From NCBI RefSeq assembly GCF_014692505.1, contig NZ_JACNYK010000001.1, forward strand, positions 1,001,922 through 1,065,921: a DNA stretch of 64,000 nucleotides. The letters are read 5' to 3'. The position numbers were made by a program, and so were the translations under genes. Position 1 is the stretch's first letter. Each line of letters begins with the position of its first letter. This DNA comes from Sphingobacterium arenae. Lineage in GTDB: Bacteria; Bacteroidota; Bacteroidia; Sphingobacteriales; Sphingobacteriaceae. The notes beneath the pieces were generated by a model. The model ran no database searches and was not told the origin of the DNA. It saw only the letters and a list, made by a program, of their open reading frames with translations. Shown one piece after another: positions 37,570 through 46,557 of this stretch.

Positions 37570-39273
37570 ATGAAAAAGATATTTTATTATATAGCGATTA
37601 GTCTCCTTACTGGCAATATGGCTTCATGCACCAAGTTTTTGGAGGAAAATAATATGTCGGGTATTACTGCCGAAAATTTTTATATTGACGCCGAAGGTTA
37701 CGAATCGCTCGTTAGATCGTGTTACGCCTCACTCCGCAGTATTTATGATATCAATCCAAGCTTATTTGAGTATGGAACAGATATCATGACACGAGGAGAA
37801 ATTGAACCGGTTAGTGGAACAGTGGGGGACTTAGTGATTCGTGCTACCGCGCTCAACGAATATAAAACGCTCACGGCGGATAATTCGGCAATAGATCGGT
37901 TTTTTAAAGCGGCTTATAGCGGTATCCAGCGCTGTAATACGGCAATAAATAGAGTGGATGACATACCCGATTTATCGGGTGAACTACGGGACAGACGTCT
38001 AGCAGAGGTACGCTTTATCCGTGCTTACTATTATTACCTGTTGGTGGAGAATTTTGGTAATGTTCCTATTGTGGAGGAAGAGATCAATACCGCGATCACC
38101 CATTTTGAGCCCCGAAGTGAAGAAGAAGTTTACAATTTTATGATTGCTGATTTACAGCAGTCTATCGAAACGGCAGATCGCACAGCAGTAGAATTCGGTC
38201 GCGTGACGCGTGACGCGAGTAAGCACCTCTTAGCACTGATACATCTTACGCGAGGATATAAGAATTTTGGAAATACCGATGATTTTCTCAAAGCAGTTAA
38301 ACTTGCAGAAGAAGTAATCGATGGAGGCGTATATGTTTTGCAGCCAAGCTTTGCCGCTGTTTTTGATCCGAAGAACCAGCAAAATAAGGAAATTATTTTT
38401 TCAGTACAGTATGACCAAACAAGCCTAAAGCCGTCGTTAGGGACTGGGAATGGACAAAATGTACTTTTCGGCTGGAGACAATGGCGTGAAGCCGGCTTTC
38501 ATGAAGAAACAGATATCTACAATCGGCGCTTGTCGGATTTTATGCCAACACAATTTTTGTACACACTTTATAATACTGCAAAAGATGCCCGGTATGACGT
38601 CACGTTTATCAGCAATTTTTACGCAACCAAAGACGACCTTTTAGGAAATGTACCGATAAAGAAAGGAGACTTACGTTTCTATTTTCCTTACCCGGATCAA
38701 CCTTTTACCGATCAGGATGCACAAGCATTAAAAGCCGCAAATCCTCATGTAGAAATTGTTCGTTTCGAGGCATGGAAGCAAGATTTTAATGGAATAGGCG
38801 GCGAAATGAAATTCCCCATGGTTGGTAAATTTTTTGATCCAGAGGCAACAGCATTTGGAAATTCAGAAAACAATCACCGAAGTTCTCGTGATATCTTTAT
38901 TTTCCGGTTATCAGAAACGTATCTTATTGCTGCAGAAGCCTATTTTAAAGCAGGACAGCCAGATAAGGCAGCCGAAATGCTGAATATTGTTCGTGACCGT
39001 GCGGCAAAGGAAGGGCAAAATCTTGCTATATCGGCGGCGGATGTAACATTGGATTTTATTTTGGATGAACGCGCTCGTGAGCAAGTGGGAGAGTATAAAA
39101 GATGGTTGGATTTGAAGCGTACGCATAGACTAGAACGGGCATTTGAACATAATATATTGACCAAAATGACAAATCCTGCCGGTACAGTGGATGAAAAATA
39201 CTATCGGAGACCAATTCCGCAAACGGTTATTGATCGCGACACCGGAGAATATCCACAGAATGAGGGGTATTAG
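37570..39273 (+). CDS. SusD/RagB-family glycan-binding lipoprotein
   Basis: 567 residues. The lipobox is NMASCTKFLEE (cysteine 20). SusD N-terminal motif EVRFIRAYYYYLLVENFGNVPIV and RagB C-terminal motifs (RLSETYLIAAEAYFKAG, DERAREQVGEYKRWLDLKRT, PIPQTVIDRDTGEYPQNEGY) are clear. It is the partner of the STN-SusC. A strong palindrome follows its stop, then the GH43/GH28/GH43/GH115 block. Confidence 0.94.
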   Translation: MKKIFYYIAISLLTGNMASCTKFLEENNMSGITAENFYIDAEGYESLVRSCYASLRSIYDINPSLFEYGTDIMTRGEIEPVSGTVGDLVIRATALNEYKTLTADNSAIDRFFKAAYSGIQRCNTAINRVDDIPDLSGELRDRRLAEVRFIRAYYYYLLVENFGNVPIVEEEINTAITHFEPRSEEEVYNFMIADLQQSIETADRTAVEFGRVTRDASKHLLALIHLTRGYKNFGNTDDFLKAVKLAEEVIDGGVYVLQPSFAAVFDPKNQQNKEIIFSVQYDQTSLKPSLGTGNGQNVLFGWRQWREAGFHEETDIYNRRLSDFMPTQFLYTLYNTAKDARYDVTFISNFYATKDDLLGNVPIKKGDLRFYFPYPDQPFTDQDAQALKAANPHVEIVRFEAWKQDFNGIGGEMKFPMVGKFFDPEATAFGNSENNHRSSRDIFIFRLSETYLIAAEAYFKAGQPDKAAEMLNIVRDRAAKEGQNLAISAADVTLDFILDERAREQVGEYKRWLDLKRTHRLERAFEHNILTKMTNPAGTVDEKYYRRPIPQTVIDRDTGEYPQNEGY

Positions 39274-39278
39274 ATAGC

Positions 39279-39330
39279 AACACCGCAGGTTGCCACAGGT
39301 TGCAACCTGTGGTGTTATTACATACATTTA
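39279..39330 (+). promoter_or_regulatory. Palindromic double GCAGGTTGC box with -7-like element
   Basis: CACCGCAGGTTGCC at 39281-39294 and its near-perfect inverse at 39302-39316 form a 15-base inverted repeat (one mismatch). Inside it, 39293-39312 is a perfect 20-base palindrome centred on TGCA. The plus-strand TTG at 39300-39302 is exactly 20 bases before TACATTTA (39323-39330), a 7 of 8 match to TAnnTTTG. The ATG of the next gene is at 39336, so a transcript starting here would have almost no leader. It could also act as a terminator for the SusD transcript. Confidence 0.5.
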
Positions 39331-39335
39331 TAGAC

Positions 39336-40745
39336 ATGATCCAAAGACTGATAATAATTTTTTTGTTTGCCTGTATAACTATTTGCAGCGATGGGCAAAC
39401 TCATTTTAAACAACCGGCCTACGACGCGATCCATTCCGGGGTTCCTTGGTTTGACCAGCATAGGAATACCGTAAGTGCGCACGGTGCAGGTATAATAAAA
39501 GAGGGGGATCGCTATTATTTATTCGGTGAATTTAAGACTGATTCGGCCAATGTATTTAACGGTTTTGCCTGCTATTCCTCGACGGATCTCTACAACTGGA
39601 CATTTGAGTGTATGGCGTTGCCTGTGCAAGAAGAGGGGAAGTTAGGACCGAACCGGGTTGGTGAACGTCCGAAAGTAATGAAATCACCAACCACAGGTGA
39701 GTACGTCATGTTTATGCATGTAGATTCCTTAAACTATAAGGATCAATATGTAGGGTATGCGACAGCACAACATATCACCGGGCCTTATACGTTCAAAGGT
39801 CCTATTCTGTACGAAGGGAAGCCGGTCCGGAGATGGGATATGGGCGCGTTCCAAGATGAAGACGGAACGGGGTATCTCTTGGTACATCACGGAGACATTT
39901 ACCAGTTGACAGCCAATTACCGTGGAATTGAAAAGCAAGTCGCCAGCAATGTTCCGGGTATGGGCGAATCCCCTGCGATGTTAAAGAAAAACGGTGTGTA
40001 CTTCCTGCTGAGTTCCAATCTGACCAGCTGGGAGCGCAACGATAATCAGTATCATACCGCACGGAACATCGCTGGCCCGTGGACAGAACAAGGTTTGTTT
40101 GCACCCGAGGGTAGCTTGACCTGGAATTCCCAGTGCTCTTTTGTACTGCCAATTATGGGCACACAGGATACCACTTTTATGTATATGGGCGACCGTTGGT
40201 CGTTTCCGAAGCAGAATTCGGCGGCGACTTATGTGTGGCAGCCTTTGGAGATAGATGGAGAACATCTGTCTATTCCGGCTTATCAGGAATCTTGGACGGT
40301 CGATTTGTCCACAGGGCAATATAAACTCTTGCAAACGCAAGGAACGGAGATCGAAGGGAAAGTTCTGGATGCGGTGAACTTTCAAGGCAATTGGAAAGTA
40401 GACAGCATGGCGATTTATCGATCAGATAATAAAGACGATCATTTTTCGCACACGTTTACCGGAACAGGTCTAAAATTATACGGTGTGGCGCGGCCGGACG
40501 GTGGGTATGCGAAAGTTTGTATACGGGATCAAAAAGGTAATACGATCATAGAGTCCGTTGTCGATATGTATTGTTTATATCCTACCGAAACGCTCAAATT
40601 TGTGAGTCCGGCATTACCGAAAGATACCTATACTGTGGTCGTCACCGTAATGGGTGAACGCGGCAACTGGTCGGATAAAAGAAGAAGCAACTACGGTAGT
40701 GCGGGGTATGCGGTTGCTTTGAAGAGTATATGCATACAGCCCTAA
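39336..40745 (+). CDS. GH43-family protein, subfamily 24/34-like (putative exo-beta-1,3-galactanase type)
   Basis: I place the start at ATG 39336 (MIQRLIIIFLFACI), because the longer frame from 39300 would read through the palindrome. The protein is 469 residues, with a signal peptide and a five-bladed propeller opening with VSAHGAGIIKEGDRYYLFGE. That closely resembles the AHGGG...YYWYGE signature of GH43 enzymes such as exo-beta-1,3-galactanases, which lack the usual N-terminal catalytic base. Further blades show RRWDMGAFQDEDGTGYLL and MGESPAMLKKNGVYFLLSS. The last 120 residues form a beta-sandwich resembling a carbohydrate-binding module. It likely trims beta-galactan side chains of arabinogalactan or RG-I. 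Substrate is inference. Confidence 0.72.
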   Translation: MIQRLIIIFLFACITICSDGQTHFKQPAYDAIHSGVPWFDQHRNTVSAHGAGIIKEGDRYYLFGEFKTDSANVFNGFACYSSTDLYNWTFECMALPVQEEGKLGPNRVGERPKVMKSPTTGEYVMFMHVDSLNYKDQYVGYATAQHITGPYTFKGPILYEGKPVRRWDMGAFQDEDGTGYLLVHHGDIYQLTANYRGIEKQVASNVPGMGESPAMLKKNGVYFLLSSNLTSWERNDNQYHTARNIAGPWTEQGLFAPEGSLTWNSQCSFVLPIMGTQDTTFMYMGDRWSFPKQNSAATYVWQPLEIDGEHLSIPAYQESWTVDLSTGQYKLLQTQGTEIEGKVLDAVNFQGNWKVDSMAIYRSDNKDDHFSHTFTGTGLKLYGVARPDGGYAKVCIRDQKGNTIIESVVDMYCLYPTETLKFVSPALPKDTYTVVVTVMGERGNWSDKRRSNYGSAGYAVALKSICIQP

Positions 40746-40780
40746 TCGTGAATATAATCTTTACATAACGAATAAGTTAA

Positions 40781-42169
40781 ATGACGATGATGAAAACGAG
40801 GAATACATATAGGATGATATTGCTCTTGGTTCTTTTTTTCCTTACCGGAGGCAGACTTGCTGCTCAGAAAAACCAAGTAATACTACAACAAGTCAGCGTG
40901 GAGGCACCTTTTAAGATGCCGAAGATCAAAACACCGAACTTTGCACGAGTTGCGGATTTTGTCATTACGGATTATGGTGCAGAACCAGAAGATAAAGAAA
41001 AAAATGCTATAGCCATTGAGAAAGCCATCGCGAAAGCTGCCATTGCCGGGGGAAATGTGATTATCCCGGCGGGCGAATGGAAAACCAAGAAAATTCATTT
41101 GAAGAGCAATGTGAATCTCCATCTTTCCGAAGGTGCCGTATTGTTGTTTTCGCCCGATCCACAGGATTATCTACCGGCTGTATTTACCACTTGGGAAGGA
41201 TTGGAATGCTACAATTATTCGCCACTGATCTATGCGTTCGAGGCGAAGAATGTCGCGATTACGGGAAAAGGAGAGGTCAGGGCAGATATCAGCCAATGGC
41301 GTAAATGGTTCCCGCGTCCGTCGGCACACATGGAAAGTATCAAACGCTTATATAACTGGGCGCAGGATCGCGTGCCGGTAGAAGACAGAAATATGGTCAA
41401 TGATACATCGAATATGCGCCCGCAGTTTATCCAGTTTAACCGTTGTGAGAACGTATTGGTCGAAGATATCCAGATACGCAACAGCCCATTTTGGACCTTA
41501 CATCTTTATCTGTCCAAAGATATCATTGTCAGGGGTATCGATATGTATGCCCACGGACATAACAACGACGGCATTGACCCGGAGATGAGCCAGAACGTGT
41601 TAATAGAAAATTGCGTATTCGATCAAGGAGATGATGCTATTGCGATCAAGTCGGGCAGAAATCCGGAAGGCTGGCGACTGAAAACGCCGTCTAAAAATAT
41701 TGTCGTACGGAACTGTCTGGTCAAAGACGGACACCAATTACTCGCGATAGGCAGTGAATTATCCGGAGGTATCGAAAATATCTATGTTGAAAATTGTAAA
41801 GTGGCAGATGATAACGAGAAATTGATGCACCTATTATTCATCAAAACGAACGAGCGTATGGGCGGCCATGTTAAGCATGTATATTTCAAAAATATTGACG
41901 CCAATGCGATCCGGGAAGGTATTCTAGGAATTGATACGGATGTATTATATCAGTGGCGTACGTTAGTGCCAACCGTGGTTCGGAAATTGACACCGGTTCA
42001 GGATATCTACTTAGAAAATGTACAGGCAAAGGACGCCAAGTTTGTCGCCAAGATAAATGGGAATGCGGATTTGCCCGTACGCAACATCCACTTGAAAAAT
42101 GTGACGCTTGTTAACGCTTCCGAAGAAGAAATTCAGACAAAGAATGTAGAAGGCTTTGTGATGAAATAG
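40781..42169 (+). CDS. GH28-family glycoside hydrolase with altered substrate motifs
   Basis: 462 residues with a signal peptide (GGRLAAQ); ATG 40787 is an alternative start. The beta-helix has Asp263 in NNDGID, Asp284-Asp285 in GDDA and His318 in DGHQL. Two family positions differ from the other GH28s here: GHGG is GHQL, and the RIK motif reads LFIKTN, so the arginine that normally contacts substrate carboxylate is phenylalanine, while the lysine is kept. The catalytic acids remain, so activity is likely but on a changed substrate, for example a rhamnogalacturonan or galacturonide with another neighbour (inference). It is 35 bases after GH43 and 17 before another GH43. Confidence 0.82.
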   Translation: MTMMKTRNTYRMILLLVLFFLTGGRLAAQKNQVILQQVSVEAPFKMPKIKTPNFARVADFVITDYGAEPEDKEKNAIAIEKAIAKAAIAGGNVIIPAGEWKTKKIHLKSNVNLHLSEGAVLLFSPDPQDYLPAVFTTWEGLECYNYSPLIYAFEAKNVAITGKGEVRADISQWRKWFPRPSAHMESIKRLYNWAQDRVPVEDRNMVNDTSNMRPQFIQFNRCENVLVEDIQIRNSPFWTLHLYLSKDIIVRGIDMYAHGHNNDGIDPEMSQNVLIENCVFDQGDDAIAIKSGRNPEGWRLKTPSKNIVVRNCLVKDGHQLLAIGSELSGGIENIYVENCKVADDNEKLMHLLFIKTNERMGGHVKHVYFKNIDANAIREGILGIDTDVLYQWRTLVPTVVRKLTPVQDIYLENVQAKDAKFVAKINGNADLPVRNIHLKNVTLVNASEEEIQTKNVEGFVMK

Positions 42170-42186
42170 CAGGTTAAGAGAACACG

Positions 42187-43773
42187 ATGAAAATATTTTT
42201 TACAGTTATTTTGTTTTGTTGCCTGATCTGGGCGAATGCCCAAGATATACCGGAAACATTCCGTAATCCGATATTGCCTGGTTTTAATCCAGATCCCTCT
42301 ATTTGTAGAGTAGAAGATGATTACTATTTAGTCACTTCTTCGTTTGCGTGGTATCCGGGGTTACCGATTTATCATAGTAAAGATCTGACGAATTGGAAGT
42401 TGATAGGGCATGGTATTGAGCGATCGGATCAGCTGGATATGAGTTCTGTTGTAGAGAAAAATGGAATATGGGCACCCACTATTCGTTATCATGAGGGAGT
42501 ATTCTATATTATTACAACATGTAATACGTGTGGCGGAAATTTCTATATTACAGCAAGAAATCCAGCGGGGCCTTGGTCGGATCCGGTTTGGATAGAGGAT
42601 GCTCCGGGCATTGACCCGAGCTTATTCTGGGATGAGGACGGTAAATGCTATTACACCGGAAACAGATGGGATATTAAGTATGATGATAGTTGGCCGGGAA
42701 AATGTACGATATGGATACAGGAGATAAACTTAAAAGAACAAAAGTTGATCGGTGAGCCGAAAATGTTGATCCACGGGCATGCTAATAATGCCCGGTATGC
42801 GGAAGCACCACATATCTATAAGGTGAACGGTCGCTACTTATTGATGATTGGGGAAGGTGGTACCGACGAGAACCATTCTGTTTCGGTACATCATAGCAAT
42901 TCTATTTTTGGACCTTATGTCGCTGATCAAATTAATCCGGTACTGACCCATCGACATTTAGGTGAAGATTATCCGCTGCAAGCTATCGGTCATGCGGATC
43001 TGGTACAAACGCAGTACGGAGAATGGTGGTCGGTCGTGCTTGGCAAGCGTACTGTTAATAATAAAGTGCCCCTAGGGAGAGAAACGTTTCTATGCAAAGT
43101 AGATTTTGAAGGGGAAACGCCAATATTTAATGCCGGGTATGGTAAAGTTCTTTTAGAACAACAACGTCCGAATTTACCTTGGACGCCTTGGAATGAAAAA
43201 AAAGTACTGCATCATGGGGATAAAAGCTGGTATTCTGTTCGTGCTCCTCGATATCCGTTTTATAAACTAGTTGGGAATAAGTTAGAGATGCAATTGATGA
43301 AGGAATCTGTAGACAGCTTATCTGCTGTTCCAATATTGCTTCAACGGGTGACGGATCATTATTTTCAGGCAATGACTAAATTGTCTATGAAAACAACATT
43401 AGCCAATGAACATGCTGGACTTATACTCTATCGGGCTACTGATAATTATTATTTCTTAGCGAAGGAAAAATCAACAGTAGCACTCTATAGAAAAATTGAA
43501 GGGGAGAAACAGTTGGTTGAACAGGTTCCGTATGATAAAGCCGATGTATATTTTCAGGTGAAGGTAACAGGCCTGGATATAAAATTCTATTTTGGAGCGT
43601 CCGAAACACAGATGAAACCAATCGGAAAAAGACAGGATTTGACGGCATTGGCAGATAGCCCCATTAATCGATTTAATGGCTTAGGAGTGGGGCTATACGC
43701 CAGCAGCAATAATCGGTTGTCTAAAAACAAAGCGGTATACAAAGTATTCGTATACAGGAAGTTAAAAAAATGA
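42187..43773 (+). CDS. GH43 beta-xylosidase/alpha-L-arabinofuranosidase with C-terminal GH43_C2-like sandwich
   Basis: 528 residues with a signal peptide (LIWANAQ). The propeller has the full GH43 triad: base Asp36 in FNPDPS, Asp143 in GIDPSLF (pKa modulator) and acid Glu206 in AEAPHI. The region after residue 330 is a concanavalin-like sandwich (AGLILYRATDNYYFLAKEK) as in two-domain GH43 xylosidases/arabinofuranosidases. It would release arabinose or xylose from side chains after import. Position between GH28 and GH115 suggests a substrate with a uronic-acid-decorated side chain. The base composition is somewhat more AT-rich than its neighbours. Confidence 0.88.
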   Translation: MKIFFTVILFCCLIWANAQDIPETFRNPILPGFNPDPSICRVEDDYYLVTSSFAWYPGLPIYHSKDLTNWKLIGHGIERSDQLDMSSVVEKNGIWAPTIRYHEGVFYIITTCNTCGGNFYITARNPAGPWSDPVWIEDAPGIDPSLFWDEDGKCYYTGNRWDIKYDDSWPGKCTIWIQEINLKEQKLIGEPKMLIHGHANNARYAEAPHIYKVNGRYLLMIGEGGTDENHSVSVHHSNSIFGPYVADQINPVLTHRHLGEDYPLQAIGHADLVQTQYGEWWSVVLGKRTVNNKVPLGRETFLCKVDFEGETPIFNAGYGKVLLEQQRPNLPWTPWNEKKVLHHGDKSWYSVRAPRYPFYKLVGNKLEMQLMKESVDSLSAVPILLQRVTDHYFQAMTKLSMKTTLANEHAGLILYRATDNYYFLAKEKSTVALYRKIEGEKQLVEQVPYDKADVYFQVKVTGLDIKFYFGASETQMKPIGKRQDLTALADSPINRFNGLGVGLYASSNNRLSKNKAVYKVFVYRKLKK

Positions 43774-43793
43774 ATCGAAGAAATAGTCATAAC

Positions 43794-43812
43794 GGAGCAG
43801 GCAGCCTGCTCC
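43794..43812 (+). other. Perfect inverted repeat between GH43 and GH115 genes
   Basis: GGAGCAGGC at 43794-43802 and GCCTGCTCC at 43804-43812 are separated by one base. No T-run follows, only AT-rich sequence before the GH115 start at 43839. It may be an mRNA processing or stabilising hairpin, or an operator. It does not match the GCAGGTTGC box. Confidence 0.4.
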
Positions 43813-43838
43813 ACTTATAAAATTTAAATTTACAAGAT

Positions 43839-46244
43839 ATGAGAATATTCGGAATCCTATTTTTCTTGTTTGTCAATGTAGGAAGTTACGCACAAGACGG
43901 ATTTAAGCTGATTAGCAAAGGACAAGGGACATCCATATATTACGGTGGGCAAACCGCCTTGGTACAGACTGCTTTGGAAATGTTGCTGAGCGATTCGGAA
44001 CATGTTGCCGGACACCCTTTTCAACTGGCGAATAAGCTTGATAACGGAGCCATATTGGTGGGTATTCCCGGCGAAGACAAAACGTTTGATAAGCTGCTCT
44101 CCACTTACAAGATCGATGTAACATCGGTCGTAGGACAATGGGAGGCATTTCATATACAGTCTATACAGCAAGGTAACGAAAATTACCTGTTCGTCATCGG
44201 AAGTGACCCGCACGGTGCTGCCTATGGCGTATTGGAACTTTCCCGTTTAATTGGTGTCTCGCCGTGGGTATGGTGGGCTGACGTGGTACCCGAGCGTCAA
44301 ACAGAAGTGGTCTTGCCGGCCGGTTTCCAGGATACCCAACGTCCCGATGTACAGTATCGGGGCATTTTCCTGAATGATGAAGATTGGGGGCTGACACCCT
44401 GGAGCGCCAAAACATTCGAGCCGGAAGCCAAGATAAAAGAGGGCATTGATCCAGATAAAACAAAAAAGATGCAGACCATCGGTCCAAAAACCTATAGCCG
44501 GATTTTTGAACTCTTGCTGCGGTTGCGTGCAAACACCATTTGGCCGGCGATGCATGAAGTAACCGTTCCATTTTATTTTGTTCAGGGCAACCGGGAAGCA
44601 TCGGAGAAATATGGAATCTATATCGGGTCCTCCCACTGCGAGCCGCTGGCGCGAAACAGTGCTACAGAATGGGATATCGTTGGCGAAGGACGTTATAATT
44701 ACCTTACAAATAAAGAAAATGTGGTTTCGTATTGGAGTGATCGATTGAAAGAACTGGGTAATTCCAACAATATCTTTACCCTTGGGATGCGCGGGAAACA
44801 CGATGGCAGGATGGAAGGTGTAAAGGGAGTAGCAGAATATAAAGAAGCTATTGATCAAGTTATTGTTGACCAGACCGAACTTTTAAAAACCTATATCAAT
44901 CCCGATCCCTCACAGATTCCACAGGTGGTTATTCCCTATAAGGAAGTATTGGATGTATACCGTGCTGGGATGAAGGTGCCCGATTATGCAACGTTGATGT
45001 GGTGTGACGATAATTATGGATATATCACCCATTTTCCGGATGCGAAAGAGAAACAACGGGCCGGAGGCAACGGCATATATTACCATATTTCCTATTGGGG
45101 CAGGCCGCATGATTATCTCTGGCTCTCCACGATGAGTCCTGCGCTGATCCACCAGCAGATGAAGATGGCTTATGAGCATGACGTGCGTAAGATATGGATC
45201 GTCAATGTGGGCGATATCAAACCCGGCGAATATCAAACAGAGCTCTTTTTGGACATGGCTTGGGATATCGATCGCGTGAACACCATGGGCGTAGCTCAGC
45301 ATCTTCAAAATTGGTTGGCGCGTAGTTTCGGAGCCGAAGTAGGTAGGGAATTACTGCCGCTTATGCAGGAACATTATCGCTTGGCGCATATCCGTAAACC
45401 GGAGTTTATGGGCAACACACGCGAAGAAGAGGCTGATCGTGCATACTACCGGACGGTACGTGATCTGCCTTGGAGTGAAAGAACGGTGAACGATAGACTG
45501 ACCGCATATTTAACGCTCTCGGCACAGGCAAACGCGTTGTCCGATCAAGTTTCCTCAGAGAAGAAAGACGCATTCTTTCAATTGGTAGCCTATCCGATAC
45601 AGGGAGCGGTGGAGATGAACAAAAAGATACTGTATGCACAGCTGGCACGCCATGGAAAGGCGGACTGGCAGCAGAGCCATGATGCTTTCGAGCGTATCGT
45701 GTCGCTCACGCAAACATATAACCAGCTGAACGGTGGCAAATGGAACCGCATGATGGATTATAAACCGCGCAACCTGCCGGTGTTTGATCGCGTAAAAGAG
45801 GAGGTAGCATCCAGTCCCATGGTTGCAGATATACAACCGCCGATGAAACTCAATGGAACGGACTTTCAGGGATATACACAAGCTGTTGAAGGCTTGGGCC
45901 ACGAAGGAAGAGCAGTCTCTATAACAGAAGGTACGGAAGTTTATTACGATATGGCCAGCCTAGTTGGCGATTCGTTGCTTGTGGAGGTCAGGTTATTGCC
46001 GGTACACCCTGTATCAGGAAGCGATATCCGGTTTGGTATTGCCTTGGATGATGAACCGCTTCAAGTGGTGTCTTACAAAACTCAGGGACGCAGTGAAGAG
46101 TGGAAAATGAATGTTTTCCGAAACCAGGCTATCCGCAAAATAAGCCTCCCGATCAAAGGGAAAGAAAAAGGGCGAATCAAAATCGCTGCGTTGGATGAAG
46201 GTGTGCTGTTGGATCAGATATTGGTATATTATAGCAGTCTTTGA
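43839..46244 (+). CDS. GH115 alpha-glucuronidase-family glycoside hydrolase
   Basis: 801 residues with a signal peptide (NVGSYAQ). The N-terminal alpha/beta domain and the TIM barrel carry sequence blocks typical of GH115: RGIFLNDEDWGLTPW, RANTIWPAMHEVTVPFYF, GSSHCEPLARNSATEWD, TLGMRGKHDGRME, MWCDDNYGYI and YYHISYWGRPHDYLWLSTMSP. The family inverts and removes (4-O-methyl-)glucuronic acid from side chains of xylan and, in some members, arabinogalactan. Next to a GH43 of exo-galactanase type it may act on glucuronidated arabinogalactan attached to pectin (inference). The C-terminal 130 residues form a beta-sandwich usual for the family, although the whole protein is slightly short. Confidence 0.9.
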   Translation: MRIFGILFFLFVNVGSYAQDGFKLISKGQGTSIYYGGQTALVQTALEMLLSDSEHVAGHPFQLANKLDNGAILVGIPGEDKTFDKLLSTYKIDVTSVVGQWEAFHIQSIQQGNENYLFVIGSDPHGAAYGVLELSRLIGVSPWVWWADVVPERQTEVVLPAGFQDTQRPDVQYRGIFLNDEDWGLTPWSAKTFEPEAKIKEGIDPDKTKKMQTIGPKTYSRIFELLLRLRANTIWPAMHEVTVPFYFVQGNREASEKYGIYIGSSHCEPLARNSATEWDIVGEGRYNYLTNKENVVSYWSDRLKELGNSNNIFTLGMRGKHDGRMEGVKGVAEYKEAIDQVIVDQTELLKTYINPDPSQIPQVVIPYKEVLDVYRAGMKVPDYATLMWCDDNYGYITHFPDAKEKQRAGGNGIYYHISYWGRPHDYLWLSTMSPALIHQQMKMAYEHDVRKIWIVNVGDIKPGEYQTELFLDMAWDIDRVNTMGVAQHLQNWLARSFGAEVGRELLPLMQEHYRLAHIRKPEFMGNTREEEADRAYYRTVRDLPWSERTVNDRLTAYLTLSAQANALSDQVSSEKKDAFFQLVAYPIQGAVEMNKKILYAQLARHGKADWQQSHDAFERIVSLTQTYNQLNGGKWNRMMDYKPRNLPVFDRVKEEVASSPMVADIQPPMKLNGTDFQGYTQAVEGLGHEGRAVSITEGTEVYYDMASLVGDSLLVEVRLLPVHPVSGSDIRFGIALDDEPLQVVSYKTQGRSEEWKMNVFRNQAIRKISLPIKGKEKGRIKIAALDEGVLLDQILVYYSSL

Positions 46245-46557
46245 AGCGAAGTAACACATAGGTGTTACTTTGGTACTGCGTAAAGTAAGAGGGCATGTTA
46301 TTACAGGTTGCAGTCTTGCGCCTATATAATACTTGTATCTTATTTAGCTAACTGCAATTTAAAATGATTAGTTTATACACATAGAGGGATACGAATTCTG
46401 ACAGGATTTTTCCTGTGATTTTATAGGCAGATGTTGTAAAAGTTATTCATTAAATGTAACTTAAACCGCTAATTGCATATTTATGCAACCGGTTTCCTTT
46501 AATCTGTTACCAAAAGATTAAGGGGAGTTAAATGTACCTGTATAATTAAAAACTTAT
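46245..46557 (+). promoter_or_regulatory. 313-base regulatory gap between GH115 and the oxidoreductase set
   Basis: This gap holds three signals. AGTAACAC/GTGTTACT at 46250-46269 is a short hairpin just after the GH115 stop. TTACAGGTTGCAG at 46301-46313 matches the core of the promoter box seen elsewhere, but no TAnnTTTG lies 20 bases on. At 46473-46497 TTGCATA-TT-TATGCAA runs into TGCAACCGGTTTCC, whose AACCGGTT core (46487-46494) resembles LacI-family operators. The oxidoreductase gene starts at 46558. I see no clear -33/-7 pair. Confidence 0.45.

Noticed and set aside
39300..39335. Upstream in-frame ATG extension of the GH43 gene
   Set aside because: The extension is read from the palindrome and gives no signal peptide; ATG 39336 directly yields one.
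43794..43812. Inverted repeat as another GCAGGTTGC box
   Set aside because: The sequence is GGAGCAGGC/GCCTGCTCC, without GGTTGC, and has no -7 element at the right distance.
44247..44858. 203-codon open frame on the minus strand within the GH115 gene
   Set aside because: It lies fully antisense to a well-recognised GH115, has no family resemblance and no start context; a shadow frame.
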